Assembly: GCA_012026795.1 (NCBI GenBank) | Contig: VEPM01000001.1 | Span: 186,001-250,000, forward strand | Direction: 5' to 3' | Length of the DNA: 64,000 nt | Source: Candidatus Methanoperedens sp. | Lineage (GTDB): Archaea > Halobacteriota > Methanosarcinia > Methanosarcinales > Methanoperedenaceae | Shown here: positions 1 to 13,945 of the stretch, in pieces | How the letters are laid out: each line of letters opens with the position of its first letter | Numbering within the stretch: position 1 is the stretch's first letter | Notes under the pieces: generated by a model | The model's input: the letters and a program-made list of their open reading frames with translations, nothing else | The model's database searches: none | What the model was told of the DNA's origin: nothing | Position numbers and translations under genes: made by a program

Positions 1-84
1 GCAAAAATTGGAGACGTGGTACGGATCACCCGGGAAAGCAAAACGGCAGGTATAGCTTATTATTATCGCATGGTAATCGCGTGA
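1..84 (+). CDS. rpoH: RNA polymerase subunit H (Rpb5-like), C-terminal end only
   Basis: The window opens inside a gene. The 27 visible residues (GDVVRITRES ... AYYYRMVIA) match the conserved end of the archaeal RNA polymerase H subunit, the counterpart of the C-terminal domain of eukaryotic Rpb5. It is an assembly subunit in the jaw of the enzyme. It stands directly upstream of rpoB2, which is the usual archaeal order H-B-A, and the gap to the next gene is 18 bp. The start lies outside the window. Confidence 0.9.
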   Translation, partial: AKIGDVVRITRESKTAGIAYYYRMVIA

Positions 85-102
85 GCTGTAAATAGAGGTA
101 AC

Positions 103-1698
103 ATGTTGGACAGAAGGGTACTATCAAAAGTGTATTTTACAAGTGACAAAATTGTTAGACATCATGTAGATTCTTTTAATGATTTCCTGGACCATGGTCT
201 TCAGAAAGTCATTGAAGAGCAGAGAATAATTGAAACTGAAATTGAGGGAACATACGTCAAACTCAAAAAGATAAGAGTTGGTTTCCCTGTTGTGAGGGAA
301 GCGGATGGTGCTGTTGATAAACTCCATCCCACTGAAGCACGGCTTCGGAATATTACTTACGCTGCACCGCTTTTCCTGAGTATGGCTATCGTCACGCCTG
401 AGGGAGAAAAGGAAGAAAAAGAAGCAGAGATCGGCTTACTTCCGATAATGATCTGGTCAAAAGCGTGCAATCTTATAGGATTGTCCCAGAAAGAGATGAT
501 CGAACTGGGAGAAGACCCGCAGGATCCAGGGGGATATTTCATTGTGAACGGAACGGAACGCGTTATAACTACACTTGAAGATCTTGCCCCGAATAAGATC
601 CTTGTGGAAATGGAAGAACGCTATGGCGAGAATATTGAAGTTGCCAAAGTATTCTCGCAGCGCAGGGGTTATCGCGCCCTTGTTGTTGTTGAGAGGAACA
701 AAAAATCTATCCTTGAAGTTTCATTCCCATCCATATCAGGAAGGATCAATTTCGTCACTCTTATGAGGGCTCTTGGAATCGAGACCGACCAGGACATTGT
801 CAATACTGTGTCCGATGACCCTGAGATCATCAAATTCATGCTTGAGAACCTTGAAGAAGCTGAAGCTGCCAACAAGGTCGAAGCAATGGAAAAAATCGGG
901 TTAAGGGTGGCTTCAGGCCAGTCAAGGGATTACCAGGTCAAAAGGGCGAATTACGTTATTGACCGGTATTTATTACCCCACCTGGGGAATGATGAAATCC
1001 ACAGGATCGTAAAAGCACAGTTTATCGGCAGGATGGCCCAGGCATGTTTTGAACTGGCGCTTGGCAAAAGAGGCAGCGACGACAAAGACCATTATGCAAA
1101 TAAGAGGCTGAAACTGTCCGGCGAATTGATCGAAGACCTGTTCAGGGTATCTTTCAACAGGCTCACACGTGATATCAAGTACCAGCTTGAAAGAGCAAGC
1201 ATGAGGAACAGGGATTTGAATGTCACGACAATTGTCAGGTCAGATGTTTTAACCGAACGGCTTGTTCATGCCCTGGCTACAGGTAACTGGGTAGGGGGCA
1301 GGACAGGAGTGTCACAATTGCTTGACAGGACTGATTATATTGCGACCTTGTCCCATTTAAGAAGGGTCATTTCACCTTTATCAAGGGCACAGCCGCATTT
1401 TGAAGCAAGGGATCTGCATCCCACCCAGTGGGGAAGAATATGCCCTTCTGAAACACCTGAGGGCCCTAACTGCGGACTGGTGAAAAATTTCGCGCAGCTT
1501 GTGGAGATATCAACAGCTGCGGGTAATGAAGTACAGCTTAAGAAAATGCTCCTGGACATGGGTACTGCGCCGATCATACCACAGCTTCTTGGAATGGAAG
1601 AAGTTCCCACAACATATGCCACGGAATTAGAAGCGCTTGAGGAAGCTGAAGAAATAAAAACAAACATGCCCGAAGAGGAGGCTGAATCATTTGAGTAA
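103..1698 (+). CDS. rpoB2: DNA-directed RNA polymerase subunit B'' (N-terminal half of beta)
   Basis: This 531-residue protein is the N-terminal half of the large B (beta) subunit, which is split in two in methanogens and related Euryarchaeota. It carries the protrusion, lobe and fork regions; the [20 protein letters not shown] stretch near residue 440 is the strongly conserved fork block. The ATG at 103 has a GAGGT ribosome binding site a few bases upstream. The C-terminus ends in an acidic tail and overlaps rpoB1 by 8 bp, so the two halves are translationally coupled and should be made in equal amounts. It assembles with B', A', A'' and the small subunits. Confidence 0.98.
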   Translation: MLDRRVLSKVYFTSDKIVRHHVDSFNDFLDHGLQKVIEEQRIIETEIEGTYVKLKKIRVGFPVVREADGAVDKLHPTEARLRNITYAAPLFLSMAIVTPEGEKEEKEAEIGLLPIMIWSKACNLIGLSQKEMIELGEDPQDPGGYFIVNGTERVITTLEDLAPNKILVEMEERYGENIEVAKVFSQRRGYRALVVVERNKKSILEVSFPSISGRINFVTLMRALGIETDQDIVNTVSDDPEIIKFMLENLEEAEAANKVEAMEKIGLRVASGQSRDYQVKRANYVIDRYLLPHLGNDEIHRIVKAQFIGRMAQACFELALGKRGSDDKDHYANKRLKLSGELIEDLFRVSFNRLTRDIKYQLERASMRNRDLNVTTIVRSDVLTERLVHALATGNWVGGRTGVSQLLDRTDYIATLSHLRRVISPLSRAQPHFEARDLHPTQWGRICPSETPEGPNCGLVKNFAQLVEISTAAGNEVQLKKMLLDMGTAPIIPQLLGMEEVPTTYATELEALEEAEEIKTNMPEEEAESFE

Positions 1699-3505
1699 GT
1701 CAAGAGTTTTTTTAAACGGTGAACTTATTGGTACTATTGCAAATCCAAAAGAACTCGTCCGTGATTTGAGAAAAAAACGAAGAATAGGTGAGATCAAAAA
1801 ACAGGTGAATATCATATTCTATGAGGATACGAATGAGATAATCATCAACTCGGACCAGGGCAGGGCAAGACGCCCTGCAATAATTGTTGAAGCTGGCAAA
1901 CCGCTTGTAACACCGGAACACATTGAACGCCTGAAAAAGAAGGAGATTACCTTTGACAGTCTTGTGGACGCAGGTCTGATCGAGTACCTGGATGCTGAAG
2001 AAGAAGAAAATGCGTTCATAGCGATCGATGAAAAGAATTTGAACCCCAAGCACACCCATCTTGAGATGGACCCGTCTTTGATCCTGGGGATATGTACCGG
2101 CATGGTTCCTTTCCCGGAACACAACGCATCGCCAAGGAACACAATGGGCGCAGGCATGGTCAAACAGTGTCTTGGTATGTCAACCCCGAACATGAAATTA
2201 AGGCCTGATACAAGAGCCCACGTATTGCATTATCCCCAGAAAGCGCTTACTTCGACACAGACTGCAGAAGCGATCGGTTTTGACACACGCCCCGCGGGTC
2301 AGAATTTCGTTGTAGCGGTATTATCTTATGAAGGATATAACATTGAAGATGCCCTTGTTATAAATAAAGGTGCGATCGAACGCGGTCTTGGAAGAAGTCA
2401 TTTCTTCAGGACGAACGAAGGAGAAGAAAGAAAATATCCCGGCGGCCAGGAAGATAAATTCGAGATACCTGATACGGAAGTAAGGGGTGCCAGGACTGCG
2501 GAAGTTTATAATCAACTGGATAGCGACGGTCTTGTTAATCCTGAAATCCCGGTCGGGCCAAATGATGTCCTGATCGGGAAAACAAGCCCGCCAAGGTTCC
2601 TGGAAGAGCCAACAGAATTAGGTTTGAGCCCTGTACAGCGCAGGGAGAGTTCAGTGACTATGCGTTCAAATGAAAAGGGTATTGTAGATACCGTAATACT
2701 TACGGAATCTGAAAACGGTTCAAGGCTTGCAAAAGTAAGGACACGGGATTACAGGATACCTGAGATAGGGGATAAATTCGCCTCACGGCATGGCCAGAAA
2801 GGGGTAATTGGCCTTATAGTACCTTATGAGGATATGCCATTTACCGAGAACGGTATGGTTCCTGACCTTATAATTAACCCGCATGCTATCCCTTCAAGAA
2901 TGACCGTAGGACACGTTCTTGAGATGATCGGAGGTAAAGTGGGCGCACTTGACGGGCGCAGGATCGACGGTACTGCTTTCTCCGGTGAATCCGAAGAGAA
3001 TTTAACGTCCTCACTTTCGGAAAACGGATTTTCAAACACAGGTAAAGAAGTTTTTTATGACGGCATAACAGGTAACAAGATACAGGCTGATGTTTTTGTC
3101 GGGGTAATCCTGTACCAGAAACTATATCATATGGTATCTTCAAAAATGCATGCAAGGTCACGCGGGCCTGTACAGGTATTGACCAGGCAGCCAACAGAAG
3201 GCAGGGCAAGAGAGGGAGGCTTGAGGTTTGGAGAAATGGAACGGGATGTTCTGATCGGGCATGGTGCTGCAATGGCCCTCAAGGAACGATTGCTTGACGA
3301 ATCAGACAGGGTCATGGAATATGTATGTTCTAACTGCGGCATGATAGCCACACTTGATAAACGAAGGAATACTACTATCTGCCATGATTGCGGCGCAGAA
3401 ACTGATATACACCCTGTTGAGATGAGCTATGCCTTTAAATTGCTCCTTGATGAAATAATTTCTCTTGGCGTAGCGCCGAGGCTTGAATTGGAAGATGCTG
3501 TGTAG
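1691..3505 (+). CDS. rpoB1: DNA-directed RNA polymerase subunit B' (C-terminal half of beta)
   Basis: This 604-residue protein is the C-terminal half of the split B subunit. It contains the hybrid-binding and wall regions, with conserved blocks [12 protein letters not shown] and [20 protein letters not shown], and a zinc ribbon near the C-terminus (CSNC ... CHDC, roughly residues 546-566). The start is a TTG at 1691 that lies inside the last codons of rpoB2; a GAGGAGG stretch about 8 bases upstream supports it. The gene ends one base before the GTG that opens the rpoA1 frame. Length and motif order are normal for the family. Confidence 0.98.
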   Translation: MSKSRVFLNGELIGTIANPKELVRDLRKKRRIGEIKKQVNIIFYEDTNEIIINSDQGRARRPAIIVEAGKPLVTPEHIERLKKKEITFDSLVDAGLIEYLDAEEEENAFIAIDEKNLNPKHTHLEMDPSLILGICTGMVPFPEHNASPRNTMGAGMVKQCLGMSTPNMKLRPDTRAHVLHYPQKALTSTQTAEAIGFDTRPAGQNFVVAVLSYEGYNIEDALVINKGAIERGLGRSHFFRTNEGEERKYPGGQEDKFEIPDTEVRGARTAEVYNQLDSDGLVNPEIPVGPNDVLIGKTSPPRFLEEPTELGLSPVQRRESSVTMRSNEKGIVDTVILTESENGSRLAKVRTRDYRIPEIGDKFASRHGQKGVIGLIVPYEDMPFTENGMVPDLIINPHAIPSRMTVGHVLEMIGGKVGALDGRRIDGTAFSGESEENLTSSLSENGFSNTGKEVFYDGITGNKIQADVFVGVILYQKLYHMVSSKMHARSRGPVQVLTRQPTEGRAREGGLRFGEMERDVLIGHGAAMALKERLLDESDRVMEYVCSNCGMIATLDKRRNTTICHDCGAETDIHPVEMSYAFKLLLDEIISLGVAPRLELEDAV

Positions 3506-3514
3506 GTGAATATT

Positions 3515-7287
<3,773 letters not shown>

Positions 7288-7299
7288 TGGAGAAAAGTT

Positions 7300-7590
7300 A
7301 TGGAAACTGATTTAAATAAAGTATTCAGAAGCGTTTTATCAACAGGAAAAGTTGTTATAGGCACACGGCAGACCATTGATGCTGTAAAAAATGGAAAGGC
7401 GCAGAGTGTTGTTTTATCATCGAATTGTCTTGAAAAAACAAGAAATGAATTAAAAGGGGTACCCGCAATAAATTATCCCGGAAACGGGATTGATCTTGGG
7501 ATTGCATGTGGAAAGCCGTTCTCAATTACAGCTTTTGCGGTTCTGGAGCCAGGTGATTCCGGAATACTCTCTTTAAAGGAGAATGAATGA
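7300..7590 (+). CDS. rpl30e: 50S ribosomal protein L30e
   Basis: This 96-residue protein belongs to the L7Ae/L30e kink-turn RNA-binding family. The conserved IGTRQTIDAVKNGKA start and the ACGKPFSITAFAVLEPGDS end mark it as L30e. Its position between rpoA2 and nusA is the standard archaeal order. An AGAAAAG-type site precedes the ATG. It overlaps the next gene by ATGA. Confidence 0.96.
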   Translation: METDLNKVFRSVLSTGKVVIGTRQTIDAVKNGKAQSVVLSSNCLEKTRNELKGVPAINYPGNGIDLGIACGKPFSITAFAVLEPGDSGILSLKENE

Positions 7591-8018
7591 GTGAAGTTAA
7601 GTTAAGCATGGATGGAATAAGGTATATTGCGTTATTTGAAAAAATCACCGGGGCGCAGGCAAGAGATTGCTATGAGGATACCGAGAACAACAGGCTTCTT
7701 TTTGTGGTCAGGAACGGCGATATGGGGCTTGCTATAGGAAAAGGCGGGGAACACATCAACAACGTGAAAAAGGCTATTGGTAAATCGGTAGAAATAATCG
7801 AACATTCTGATGATCCTGTATTGTTCATTAAAAATGCATTTCATCCAATAATTCTAAAAAATATTAATATTAAAATTAATGATGGCAAGCGTATAGCTTA
7901 TGTAGAAGTTCCAACTAAAGAGAAGGGGCTTGCCATCGGGAGAGACGGCAAAAATATTGAAAAAGTAAAAAAGCTCTCCTTAAGGCATCATAATATAAAC
8001 GACGTAATAATTCAGTGA
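7587..8018 (+). CDS. nusA: NusA-like KH-domain transcription termination/antitermination factor
   Basis: This 143-residue archaeal NusA consists of two KH RNA-binding domains and lacks the S1 and N-terminal domains of bacterial NusA. The GxxG loops are visible as AIGKGGEHINNVKKAIG near residue 52 and AIGRDGKNIEKVKKL near residue 115. It is encoded in the rpo operon between L30e and S12, as in other Euryarchaeota. It presumably binds nascent RNA or rRNA near RNA polymerase. Confidence 0.95.
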   Translation: MSEVKLSMDGIRYIALFEKITGAQARDCYEDTENNRLLFVVRNGDMGLAIGKGGEHINNVKKAIGKSVEIIEHSDDPVLFIKNAFHPIILKNINIKINDGKRIAYVEVPTKEKGLAIGRDGKNIEKVKKLSLRHHNINDVIIQ

Positions 8019-8049
8019 TTAAAATTATATATTGGAGGAAAAAAACTAC

Positions 8050-8478
8050 ATGGGAAAAGGATTATACGCGGCTCGTAAATTAGAGAGCGTCGACAAAAGT
8101 AATAGATGGAGCGATGGAGATTTCGCAAGACGAGCCCTTAATTTGGATGTAAAGGCTGACCCGCTCGGAGGCTCCCCGCAGGCAAGGGGTATTGCTCTTG
8201 AGAAAGTCGGTATCGAGGCAAAACAGCCAAACTCAGGGATCAGGAAATGTATCAGGCTCCAGCTTATCAAGAACGGCAAACAGATAACAGCTTTCTGTCC
8301 CCAGGATGGGGCTATTAATTTCATAGACGAACATGATGAAGTGGTCGTTGAACGGATCGGCGGAAAAATGGGGGGCGCCATGGGAGATATTCCCGGAGTT
8401 CGCTGGAAAGTAATATCTGTAAATAATGTTGATCTAAGACAGATGGTTCTTGGCAAAAAGGCAAAACCGGTGAGATAA
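8050..8478 (+). CDS. rps12: 30S ribosomal protein S12
   Basis: Archaeal S12, 142 residues, part of the decoding centre. [11 protein letters not shown] is the typical archaeal start, and the conserved loop [10 protein letters not shown] is present around residue 65, with the [19 protein letters not shown] block near residue 110. The frame is open upstream to a TTG at 8032, but the ATG at 8050 is chosen because GGAGG at 8034-8038 is its ribosome binding site. The next gene, rps7, starts two bases after the stop. Confidence 0.97.
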   Translation: MGKGLYAARKLESVDKSNRWSDGDFARRALNLDVKADPLGGSPQARGIALEKVGIEAKQPNSGIRKCIRLQLIKNGKQITAFCPQDGAINFIDEHDEVVVERIGGKMGGAMGDIPGVRWKVISVNNVDLRQMVLGKKAKPVR

Positions 8479-8479
8479 T

Positions 8480-9040
8480 ATGCAAAAATTATTCGGAAAA
8501 TGGGATTTTACGGAAGTTGAGGTCAAAGACCCGAGTGTCAAGAGTTACATTAATCTTACACCTACAGTTGTTCCGCATTCGGGTGGCAAGAATTCAAAAA
8601 AGCAGTTCGCAAAGACGAACCTGAACATTGTGGAGAGGCTCATAAATAAAGTCATGCGTGAAGAGCATAATACGGGCGCCAAGATAACTGTTACCACGAT
8701 AATGATGGAAGCATTTGAAACAGTCAACAAGAAAACCGGCCAGAACCCGATACAGGTTCTTGCAAATGCTATTACAAATGCAGGTCCGAGAGAGGAAACC
8801 GTCAGGTTACAGTACGGTGGTATTGCTGTTCCGAAATCTGTTGATACTGCCCCACAGCGCCGCGTGGATACCGCACTTCGCCTCATCGCCGAAGGCGCAC
8901 AGCAGGCATCATTCGGCACAAAGAAATCACTTGCAAATGCGCTTGCAGACGAAATAATCGCTGCAGCCAACCATGACGTAAAAGGATATGCCATGGGCAA
9001 GAAAGATAATATTGAACGGGTCGCAAAAGCGGCAAGATAA
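8480..9040 (+). CDS. rps7: 30S ribosomal protein S7
   Basis: Archaeal S7, 186 residues, an early 16S rRNA-binding protein of the small-subunit head. Conserved blocks [19 protein letters not shown] and [16 protein letters not shown] are present. It is the last gene of the forward rpo/str operon here. In many Euryarchaeota fusA follows immediately; here two reverse-strand genes intervene before fusA at 13946. Confidence 0.97.
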   Translation: MQKLFGKWDFTEVEVKDPSVKSYINLTPTVVPHSGGKNSKKQFAKTNLNIVERLINKVMREEHNTGAKITVTTIMMEAFETVNKKTGQNPIQVLANAITNAGPREETVRLQYGGIAVPKSVDTAPQRRVDTALRLIAEGAQQASFGTKKSLANALADEIIAAANHDVKGYAMGKKDNIERVAKAAR

Positions 9041-9075
9041 TCGCATAACTACGGTTGTTACCAAAAAATGGGCAT

Positions 9076-9102
9076 AGTTACCTGACATAATAACAGGTAA
9101 CT
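9076..9102 (-). terminator. Hairpin between convergent rps7 and MscS-like gene, probable terminator
   Basis: A perfect 9-bp inverted repeat (AGTTACCTG / CAGGTAACT) with a 9-nt loop lies between two convergent genes. Read on the reverse strand it is followed, a few bases on, by a run of six T, which is the arrangement of a hairpin terminator for the channel gene. On the forward strand no T run follows. Termination activity is inferred. Confidence 0.5.
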
Positions 9103-9119
9103 GATACCTACACCACTAA

Positions 9120-9887
9120 TCAGGCGGTTTCTCCGGGTTTCCCGAAAGTTTCTCCAGGTTTCTTGACAACCTGGGGAAGAGGTTCTGATGATGAATGACC
9201 TTCTTCCATCTTCTTTAACCTTTTTTTCGTTTCTTCTCCTGTTACGCTTTGCAGCAACGATGGCATTTTATCCTTCAAGCCGAAACCAAGGGCAATTCCA
9301 AGACCTACGCCGGCGCCTAATGCAATTCCCCATGCCAGAGCAGTTGCGAATACGTAAATAATGCTTGTGTTAATCCTCAACTGATCAAGTGCCACGATTA
9401 TTACTATAAAGTACAGGAATATCTTTATTGCTGTCGAGAAAATGCCTATATAAGGAATATCTGAAGAGGTTCCTGTTGTTTTGATTAAATCGCCGACCAG
9501 GTCAGCGAATATGAAGCCAATTATCATTACTACCAGGGCTGCCAGGAGATTCGGGATGTAGAGCACCACGCTTTGAGCGAAAGATGTTAGCATCGGGATT
9601 CTCAGAACATCTACGGCAGCCATAATTCCGATAATATATATGAACCATCTTATTATCAAGTCAAATACATGAGGTAATGAAGTTCCTGATGATTCAATGG
9701 ATTTTCCAATAGCCGTTTTTCTCAATGCATCATCAACGCCGACTTTATCCAATCCGGCGCTTGCTAGCTTACCGACTGCTCTTCCTATTATCCATGCAAT
9801 AATCAGTATAATTATTGCAGCAACTAAAGTTGGCAGAAATGCCATTATGCTGCCAATAGCAGCACTGAAAGATTCAACAACTACCAT
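9120..9887 (-). CDS. Mechanosensitive ion channel-like membrane protein (conserved TM-helix repeat / MscS-related)
   Basis: This protein of about 255 residues is mostly membrane. It has hydrophobic segments near residues 12-32, 75-98, 105-130, 150-170 and a glycine/alanine-rich helix AWGIALGAGVGLGIALGFGL near 185-205, which resembles the pore helix of MscS channels. The repeated pattern of TM helix followed by a polar linker fits the conserved TM-helix family found in MscS-related proteins. The large cytoplasmic beta domain of MscS is absent; the tail is short, charged and carries a GKPGETA repeat. The ATG at 9887 is preferred over an upstream GTG because GGAGTG stands about 7 bases before it. 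A role in osmotic protection is inferred. Confidence 0.75.
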   Translation of the reverse strand: MVVVESFSAAIGSIMAFLPTLVAAIIILIIAWIIGRAVGKLASAGLDKVGVDDALRKTAIGKSIESSGTSLPHVFDLIIRWFIYIIGIMAAVDVLRIPMLTSFAQSVVLYIPNLLAALVVMIIGFIFADLVGDLIKTTGTSSDIPYIGIFSTAIKIFLYFIVIIVALDQLRINTSIIYVFATALAWGIALGAGVGLGIALGFGLKDKMPSLLQSVTGEETKKRLKKMEEGHSSSEPLPQVVKKPGETFGKPGETA

Positions 9888-9943
9888 ACAACACACTCCA
9901 AATAAATTATTGTTATATGGGATATTAATACTTATTGCTATGT

Positions 9944-12900
9944 TTATTCTGCGCTTAGAATCTCATGTATGGTTATCAATAATTTCTCAACCGTGTAAGG
10001 CTTGGTTAAAAAAGCGTTCATCGTGCTTGCAGCTTTTGTTAATTTGTCTTTGTCCGTTAATCCGCTTGCTATAATAATCTTTAGCTGCGGATTGATTTTA
10101 CGCAACTCTTGAACGCCTGTCAGCCCGTCCATGACAGGCATCATCATATCCATAAGGACAAGTTTGATTTCTTCCCTGTTTTGCTTGTACAAAGCTATTG
10201 CCTCCAGCCCGTTATTGGCTGTGAGCACTTTGTATCCATTTGTTTTTAGTGTTGAACCGGTGATCTCACGAATCTGTTCTTCATCATCAACAACAAGAAT
10301 TAATTCTCCATGCCCTGTTACACGTTCACCCGTCGGCTCCTGTGTTTTTTGTGTTTCAATCGTCATAATTGCAGGCAGATAAACCTTGAATGTCGTTCCT
10401 TTTCCAGCTTCACTATATACATTTATAAACCCGCCGTGGCTTTTCACAATTCCAAGAGCAGTGGAAAGACCAAGACCTGTGCCTTTCCCATGCTCTTTTG
10501 TTGTGAAAAACGGTTCGAACATCCTGTCCATTATTTTAGGAGGAATGCCGGTTCCGGTATCTGTGACAGCAATTACGATATAACGACCGACCCTGGCTTC
10601 AATATTAATACGAGTGAAGTTCTCATCAATGAAAATATTCCCGGCAGATATACTCAGCATACCGCCGTCAGGCATAGCATCGCGGGCGTTCACGCACAGG
10701 TTCATCAGAACCTGGTGTAGTTGTGTTGCATCCCCGGAGATTGTCCAGAGATCTTTCCGTATATCGGTCGTGATCACAATGGATCTCGGGAATGTCTCTT
10801 TTGCTATCTGCTTTATTTCTGATATAAGATGCGCTGTTTGAAGAGGTATGCGTTCACCCTCTGAGCCTCGAGCAAATGACTGGACCTGCTTTATCAAATT
10901 AGCTCCGCGCCTGGCGCCCCGGCCAAGAATATCAATCAATCGCTGGCTTTCATTATCCGTGAATTTTTCCTTTAACAGTTCCAATGACAGCATTATCGGC
11001 GTCAGGACATTGTTGATGTCGTGAGCTATGCCACCTGCAAGCGTGCCTATGCTCTCCATGCGCTGGGCCCGCAGGAACTGTTCTTCAAGCTTCTTTTTCC
11101 CGGTTATATCCGTATTTATGATAAGTATTGATTTTGGTTTTCCCTTGTTATCATGCATCAGGGTCCAGCGGCTTTCGACAATGATTTCCCTGCCATCTTT
11201 TGTTATATTGTACAACTCACCGCTCCACTCACCTTTCTCAACTACGCTCTTTCGGGCTTCGATATGGCGGGGTGAATCTTCTATATCTTTATGCAGAATC
11301 TCGCTGGCATTTTTGCCTATAGCTTCCTCTGTGGTCCAGCCGTACAGGCGTTGTGCGCTTTTATTCCAGTAAGTGATGCGGTCTTCTAAATTCCGGACTA
11401 AAATAGCATCCTGTGCTTTATCAAGAAGAGCAGCCTGCTCCTGTATTTGCTCTTCGGATCGCTTGCGCTCGGTGATATCCAGAAGAGACAATATACTCTT
11501 TTTTGTTCCCGGTATCATAGCGATGTTCAGGAAAATATCCCTGATATTGCCGTTCCTGTCAATTGCCCGGAACTCGTATTTATCCGGAGCCAGCTTCGGG
11601 TCAACTCTCCTTTCACGGTGGTACTTTATCATTCTTTCCAGGTCTTCTTTTACAACAAATTCTGTCCAGCTTTTTTTACCTTCCACTTCCTCTCGGGGAT
11701 AACCTGTGAGTTTTTCAAACTCTTCATTTACCAGGGATATTTTAGTATCCTCTTCGATAATCCCCATTGCGGTTCCGGTAGTCTCGAATACAGTCCTGTA
11801 TGTGTTCTCTGACTCTTTTAGCGCATTTTCCATACGCTTGCGCTCAGTAATATCGCGGGCCGCAGTCAACATGTAATTATTTTTTTCAAGAGAAACATAA
11901 CTGATATTTACCTCTACAGGCAATATCGCGCCGTCTTTACGCCTCTGCCAGCCTTCAAAAATCAAATATCCTTTTTTCTTAACTTCTTGCACATGTTCTT
12001 TCCAGGAAAAATGATCCGGCAGGACGGTTTCAAAGTCAAAAACATGCATGTTAAGGAGTTCCTCACGTTTATATCCCAGGCTGCTGCATGCTTTACCATT
12101 GACATCCAGGATACGACCGGTTTCAGGGTCACCAACAAATATAGCGTCGTTTGACTGGTCAATAAGATTGCGAAATAACCGTAACTTCTCCTCAGCCCGC
12201 CTGCGTTCGGTTATATCTTTCACAGTCCCCACAAGTGCCACCCTGCTGTGGAAAGTAATAATTCCAACATTTGCATTGACCAGTATCCTGTTTACTCCAT
12301 CTTTATGCAGCACACGGAATTCGTATTCTTTGGGTAGGTACTGTCTTTCCTGCATTCGATAGTAGCGATCTGTGACCATTTTTAAATCTTCCGGCGCAAT
12401 AAGTTCCAGGAAATCCTTTCCGATAACTTCATCCACAGTGTACCCGGCTATCCTGGCAAACGACTCATTTGCAAATTGAATTTTTGCATCCTGGATAATA
12501 AAGACGCCGTCCTGGATATTATCAATTAACGTGCGATATTTTTCCTCAGATTGTTGTAATGCTTCCTCAACCCGCTTATGCTCAGTGATATCCCTTCCGA
12601 AGCTAACAGTTCCGATAATCTTATCATTTTCATATAAAGGGACAGTATTAACCGAAAGTATGAATATCCTGCCATCTTTGTTATAGACCCTTACATCATA
12701 ACTTTGTGGATTACCCTGGAGAGTTTTAAGGAATATTTCCTGTATTTTTGGTAAGTCTTCCGGGAAAATCAGAGGGACAAAACTTTTACCGATCAATTCA
12801 GAAAGTTTGTATCCACTGGTTTCCTCACTCCTCCTGTTAACAAAAGTGAAGTTACCCTCGTTATTTAATGTCCAGATGAGATCGTGCGCAGTTTCGATAA

Positions 12901-13543
12901 TAGTGCGGTAGCGTTCCTCGCTCTGGCGCAGCATTTTTTGCTTGACATTTATCAGTTTAGCCCTTAGTTGCATCTTCTGGAACCGTAATATCAGGGATCC
13001 GACCATCATCCCGGTTGCAATTACAACCAGGGCAGTACCTGCATCAGCTTTCCTCTGTGCTTGCCGAGCTCTTTCACTATAGACGGCGCTGGTATTCGTG
13101 ATCATATCACTGAGCACATTGAAGCCCGGATCGACCCGCTCTTTATCAACAATGTCTGCTTTTTCAAGATCCCCCGCTGCCATCAACCTGAACATTTCAT
13201 CCATACTGGTTTCATATTCGAGCTGTGTTTTATGAAGCTGCTGTAACCTCTCTTCTCCCGGATCAAGCATCATTAATTCATTGAATGTTTGCGCTATCTG
13301 ACTCTCGACCTGCTGTACTTCTTCCAAAACTTTCGAATCAGGTTCCCGCCGGAACTGCCATTCCAGAGAGTCCAGATGGTATGATTGCCCTTTAAGGCGA
13401 GACAATAACAACTCGGCCTGGCGGCTTTCATTAGCATACTGGTGGAGCATAGCAATAGAAACAGCAGCTAACAATGCAACTGCTAATGCAAGAACAAGGA
13501 TCGACCACCCGGGAATTTGACTTTTGCTTTTTATAATATTCAT
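9944..13543 (-). CDS. Membrane-bound hybrid histidine kinase with five PAS domains and a receiver
   Basis: This protein of about 1199 residues is a sensor kinase. An N-terminal TM helix is followed by an extracytoplasmic helical sensor of about 130 residues (CHASE3-like) and a second TM helix. Then come five PAS repeats, each ending in a PAC-like block and a charged ITERKR linker. The H-box TLAGGIAHDINNVL puts the phospho-accepting His near residue 840. The N-box (LMNLCVNARDAMPDGG) and G-boxes (DTGTGIPP, GKGTGLGLSTA) follow, and then a C-terminal receiver (LVVDDEEQIRE, phospho-acceptor Asp in LVLMDMMMPVMDG). No output domain is present, so phosphate must pass to a partner not seen here. The ATG at 13543, just before the first TM helix, is chosen; the frame stays open to 13582. 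The signal sensed is unknown. Confidence 0.93.
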   Translation of the reverse strand: MNIIKSKSQIPGWSILVLALAVALLAAVSIAMLHQYANESRQAELLLSRLKGQSYHLDSLEWQFRREPDSKVLEEVQQVESQIAQTFNELMMLDPGEERLQQLHKTQLEYETSMDEMFRLMAAGDLEKADIVDKERVDPGFNVLSDMITNTSAVYSERARQAQRKADAGTALVVIATGMMVGSLILRFQKMQLRAKLINVKQKMLRQSEERYRTIIETAHDLIWTLNNEGNFTFVNRRSEETSGYKLSELIGKSFVPLIFPEDLPKIQEIFLKTLQGNPQSYDVRVYNKDGRIFILSVNTVPLYENDKIIGTVSFGRDITEHKRVEEALQQSEEKYRTLIDNIQDGVFIIQDAKIQFANESFARIAGYTVDEVIGKDFLELIAPEDLKMVTDRYYRMQERQYLPKEYEFRVLHKDGVNRILVNANVGIITFHSRVALVGTVKDITERRRAEEKLRLFRNLIDQSNDAIFVGDPETGRILDVNGKACSSLGYKREELLNMHVFDFETVLPDHFSWKEHVQEVKKKGYLIFEGWQRRKDGAILPVEVNISYVSLEKNNYMLTAARDITERKRMENALKESENTYRTVFETTGTAMGIIEEDTKISLVNEEFEKLTGYPREEVEGKKSWTEFVVKEDLERMIKYHRERRVDPKLAPDKYEFRAIDRNGNIRDIFLNIAMIPGTKKSILSLLDITERKRSEEQIQEQAALLDKAQDAILVRNLEDRITYWNKSAQRLYGWTTEEAIGKNASEILHKDIEDSPRHIEARKSVVEKGEWSGELYNITKDGREIIVESRWTLMHDNKGKPKSILIINTDITGKKKLEEQFLRAQRMESIGTLAGGIAHDINNVLTPIMLSLELLKEKFTDNESQRLIDILGRGARRGANLIKQVQSFARGSEGERIPLQTAHLISEIKQIAKETFPRSIVITTDIRKDLWTISGDATQLHQVLMNLCVNARDAMPDGGMLSISAGNIFIDENFTRINIEARVGRYIVIAVTDTGTGIPPKIMDRMFEPFFTTKEHGKGTGLGLSTALGIVKSHGGFINVYSEAGKGTTFKVYLPAIMTIETQKTQEPTGERVTGHGELILVVDDEEQIREITGSTLKTNGYKVLTANNGLEAIALYKQNREEIKLVLMDMMMPVMDGLTGVQELRKINPQLKIIIASGLTDKDKLTKAASTMNAFLTKPYTVEKLLITIHEILSAE

Positions 13544-13888
13544 TAATGACCCACGAAATATCATTGCGGAACACAGATGCAAATATCCCTCTGTGCGTTT
13601 GGAAAATGGTTATTATGGTAATTAAATATACCTATGATAATTATTTTCAATTGTTTATGACTATATATGTATTTTTTCAGTTATAATCGGTTTTGAATTA
13701 CAAATCAACCTATAATTCGCCTTGACCAGTACTTCTTAGCTTTAGTTTTGCTGTGGGAGCAATGTGAAAGTATTAACTATCCCGGATCTGAAATACCTGG
13801 TTCGTATTGGGCTGCTGGTACTGATATTCTGAAGTATTGTATCCATAATTTTGTAGTTTCCATAAGTGGTTTCTGGATTTTCAAAGTG

Positions 13889-13896
13889 TTTATATA
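13889..13896 (+). promoter_or_regulatory. TATA element of the fusA-tuf-rps10 operon
   Basis: TTTATATA lies about 50 bases before the fusA start, which would give a leader of roughly 25-30 nt carrying the GAGGT site at 13934-13938. The rest of the 400-bp divergent gap (13544-13945) is A/T-rich, with a second TATA-like run near 13660-13670 that could serve the histidine kinase. I see no convincing gene in it. Confidence 0.55.
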
Positions 13897-13945
13897 GGAT
13901 AGAATAATAGAGCACTAAAAATTTTAAATATAAGAGGTAAATCAA

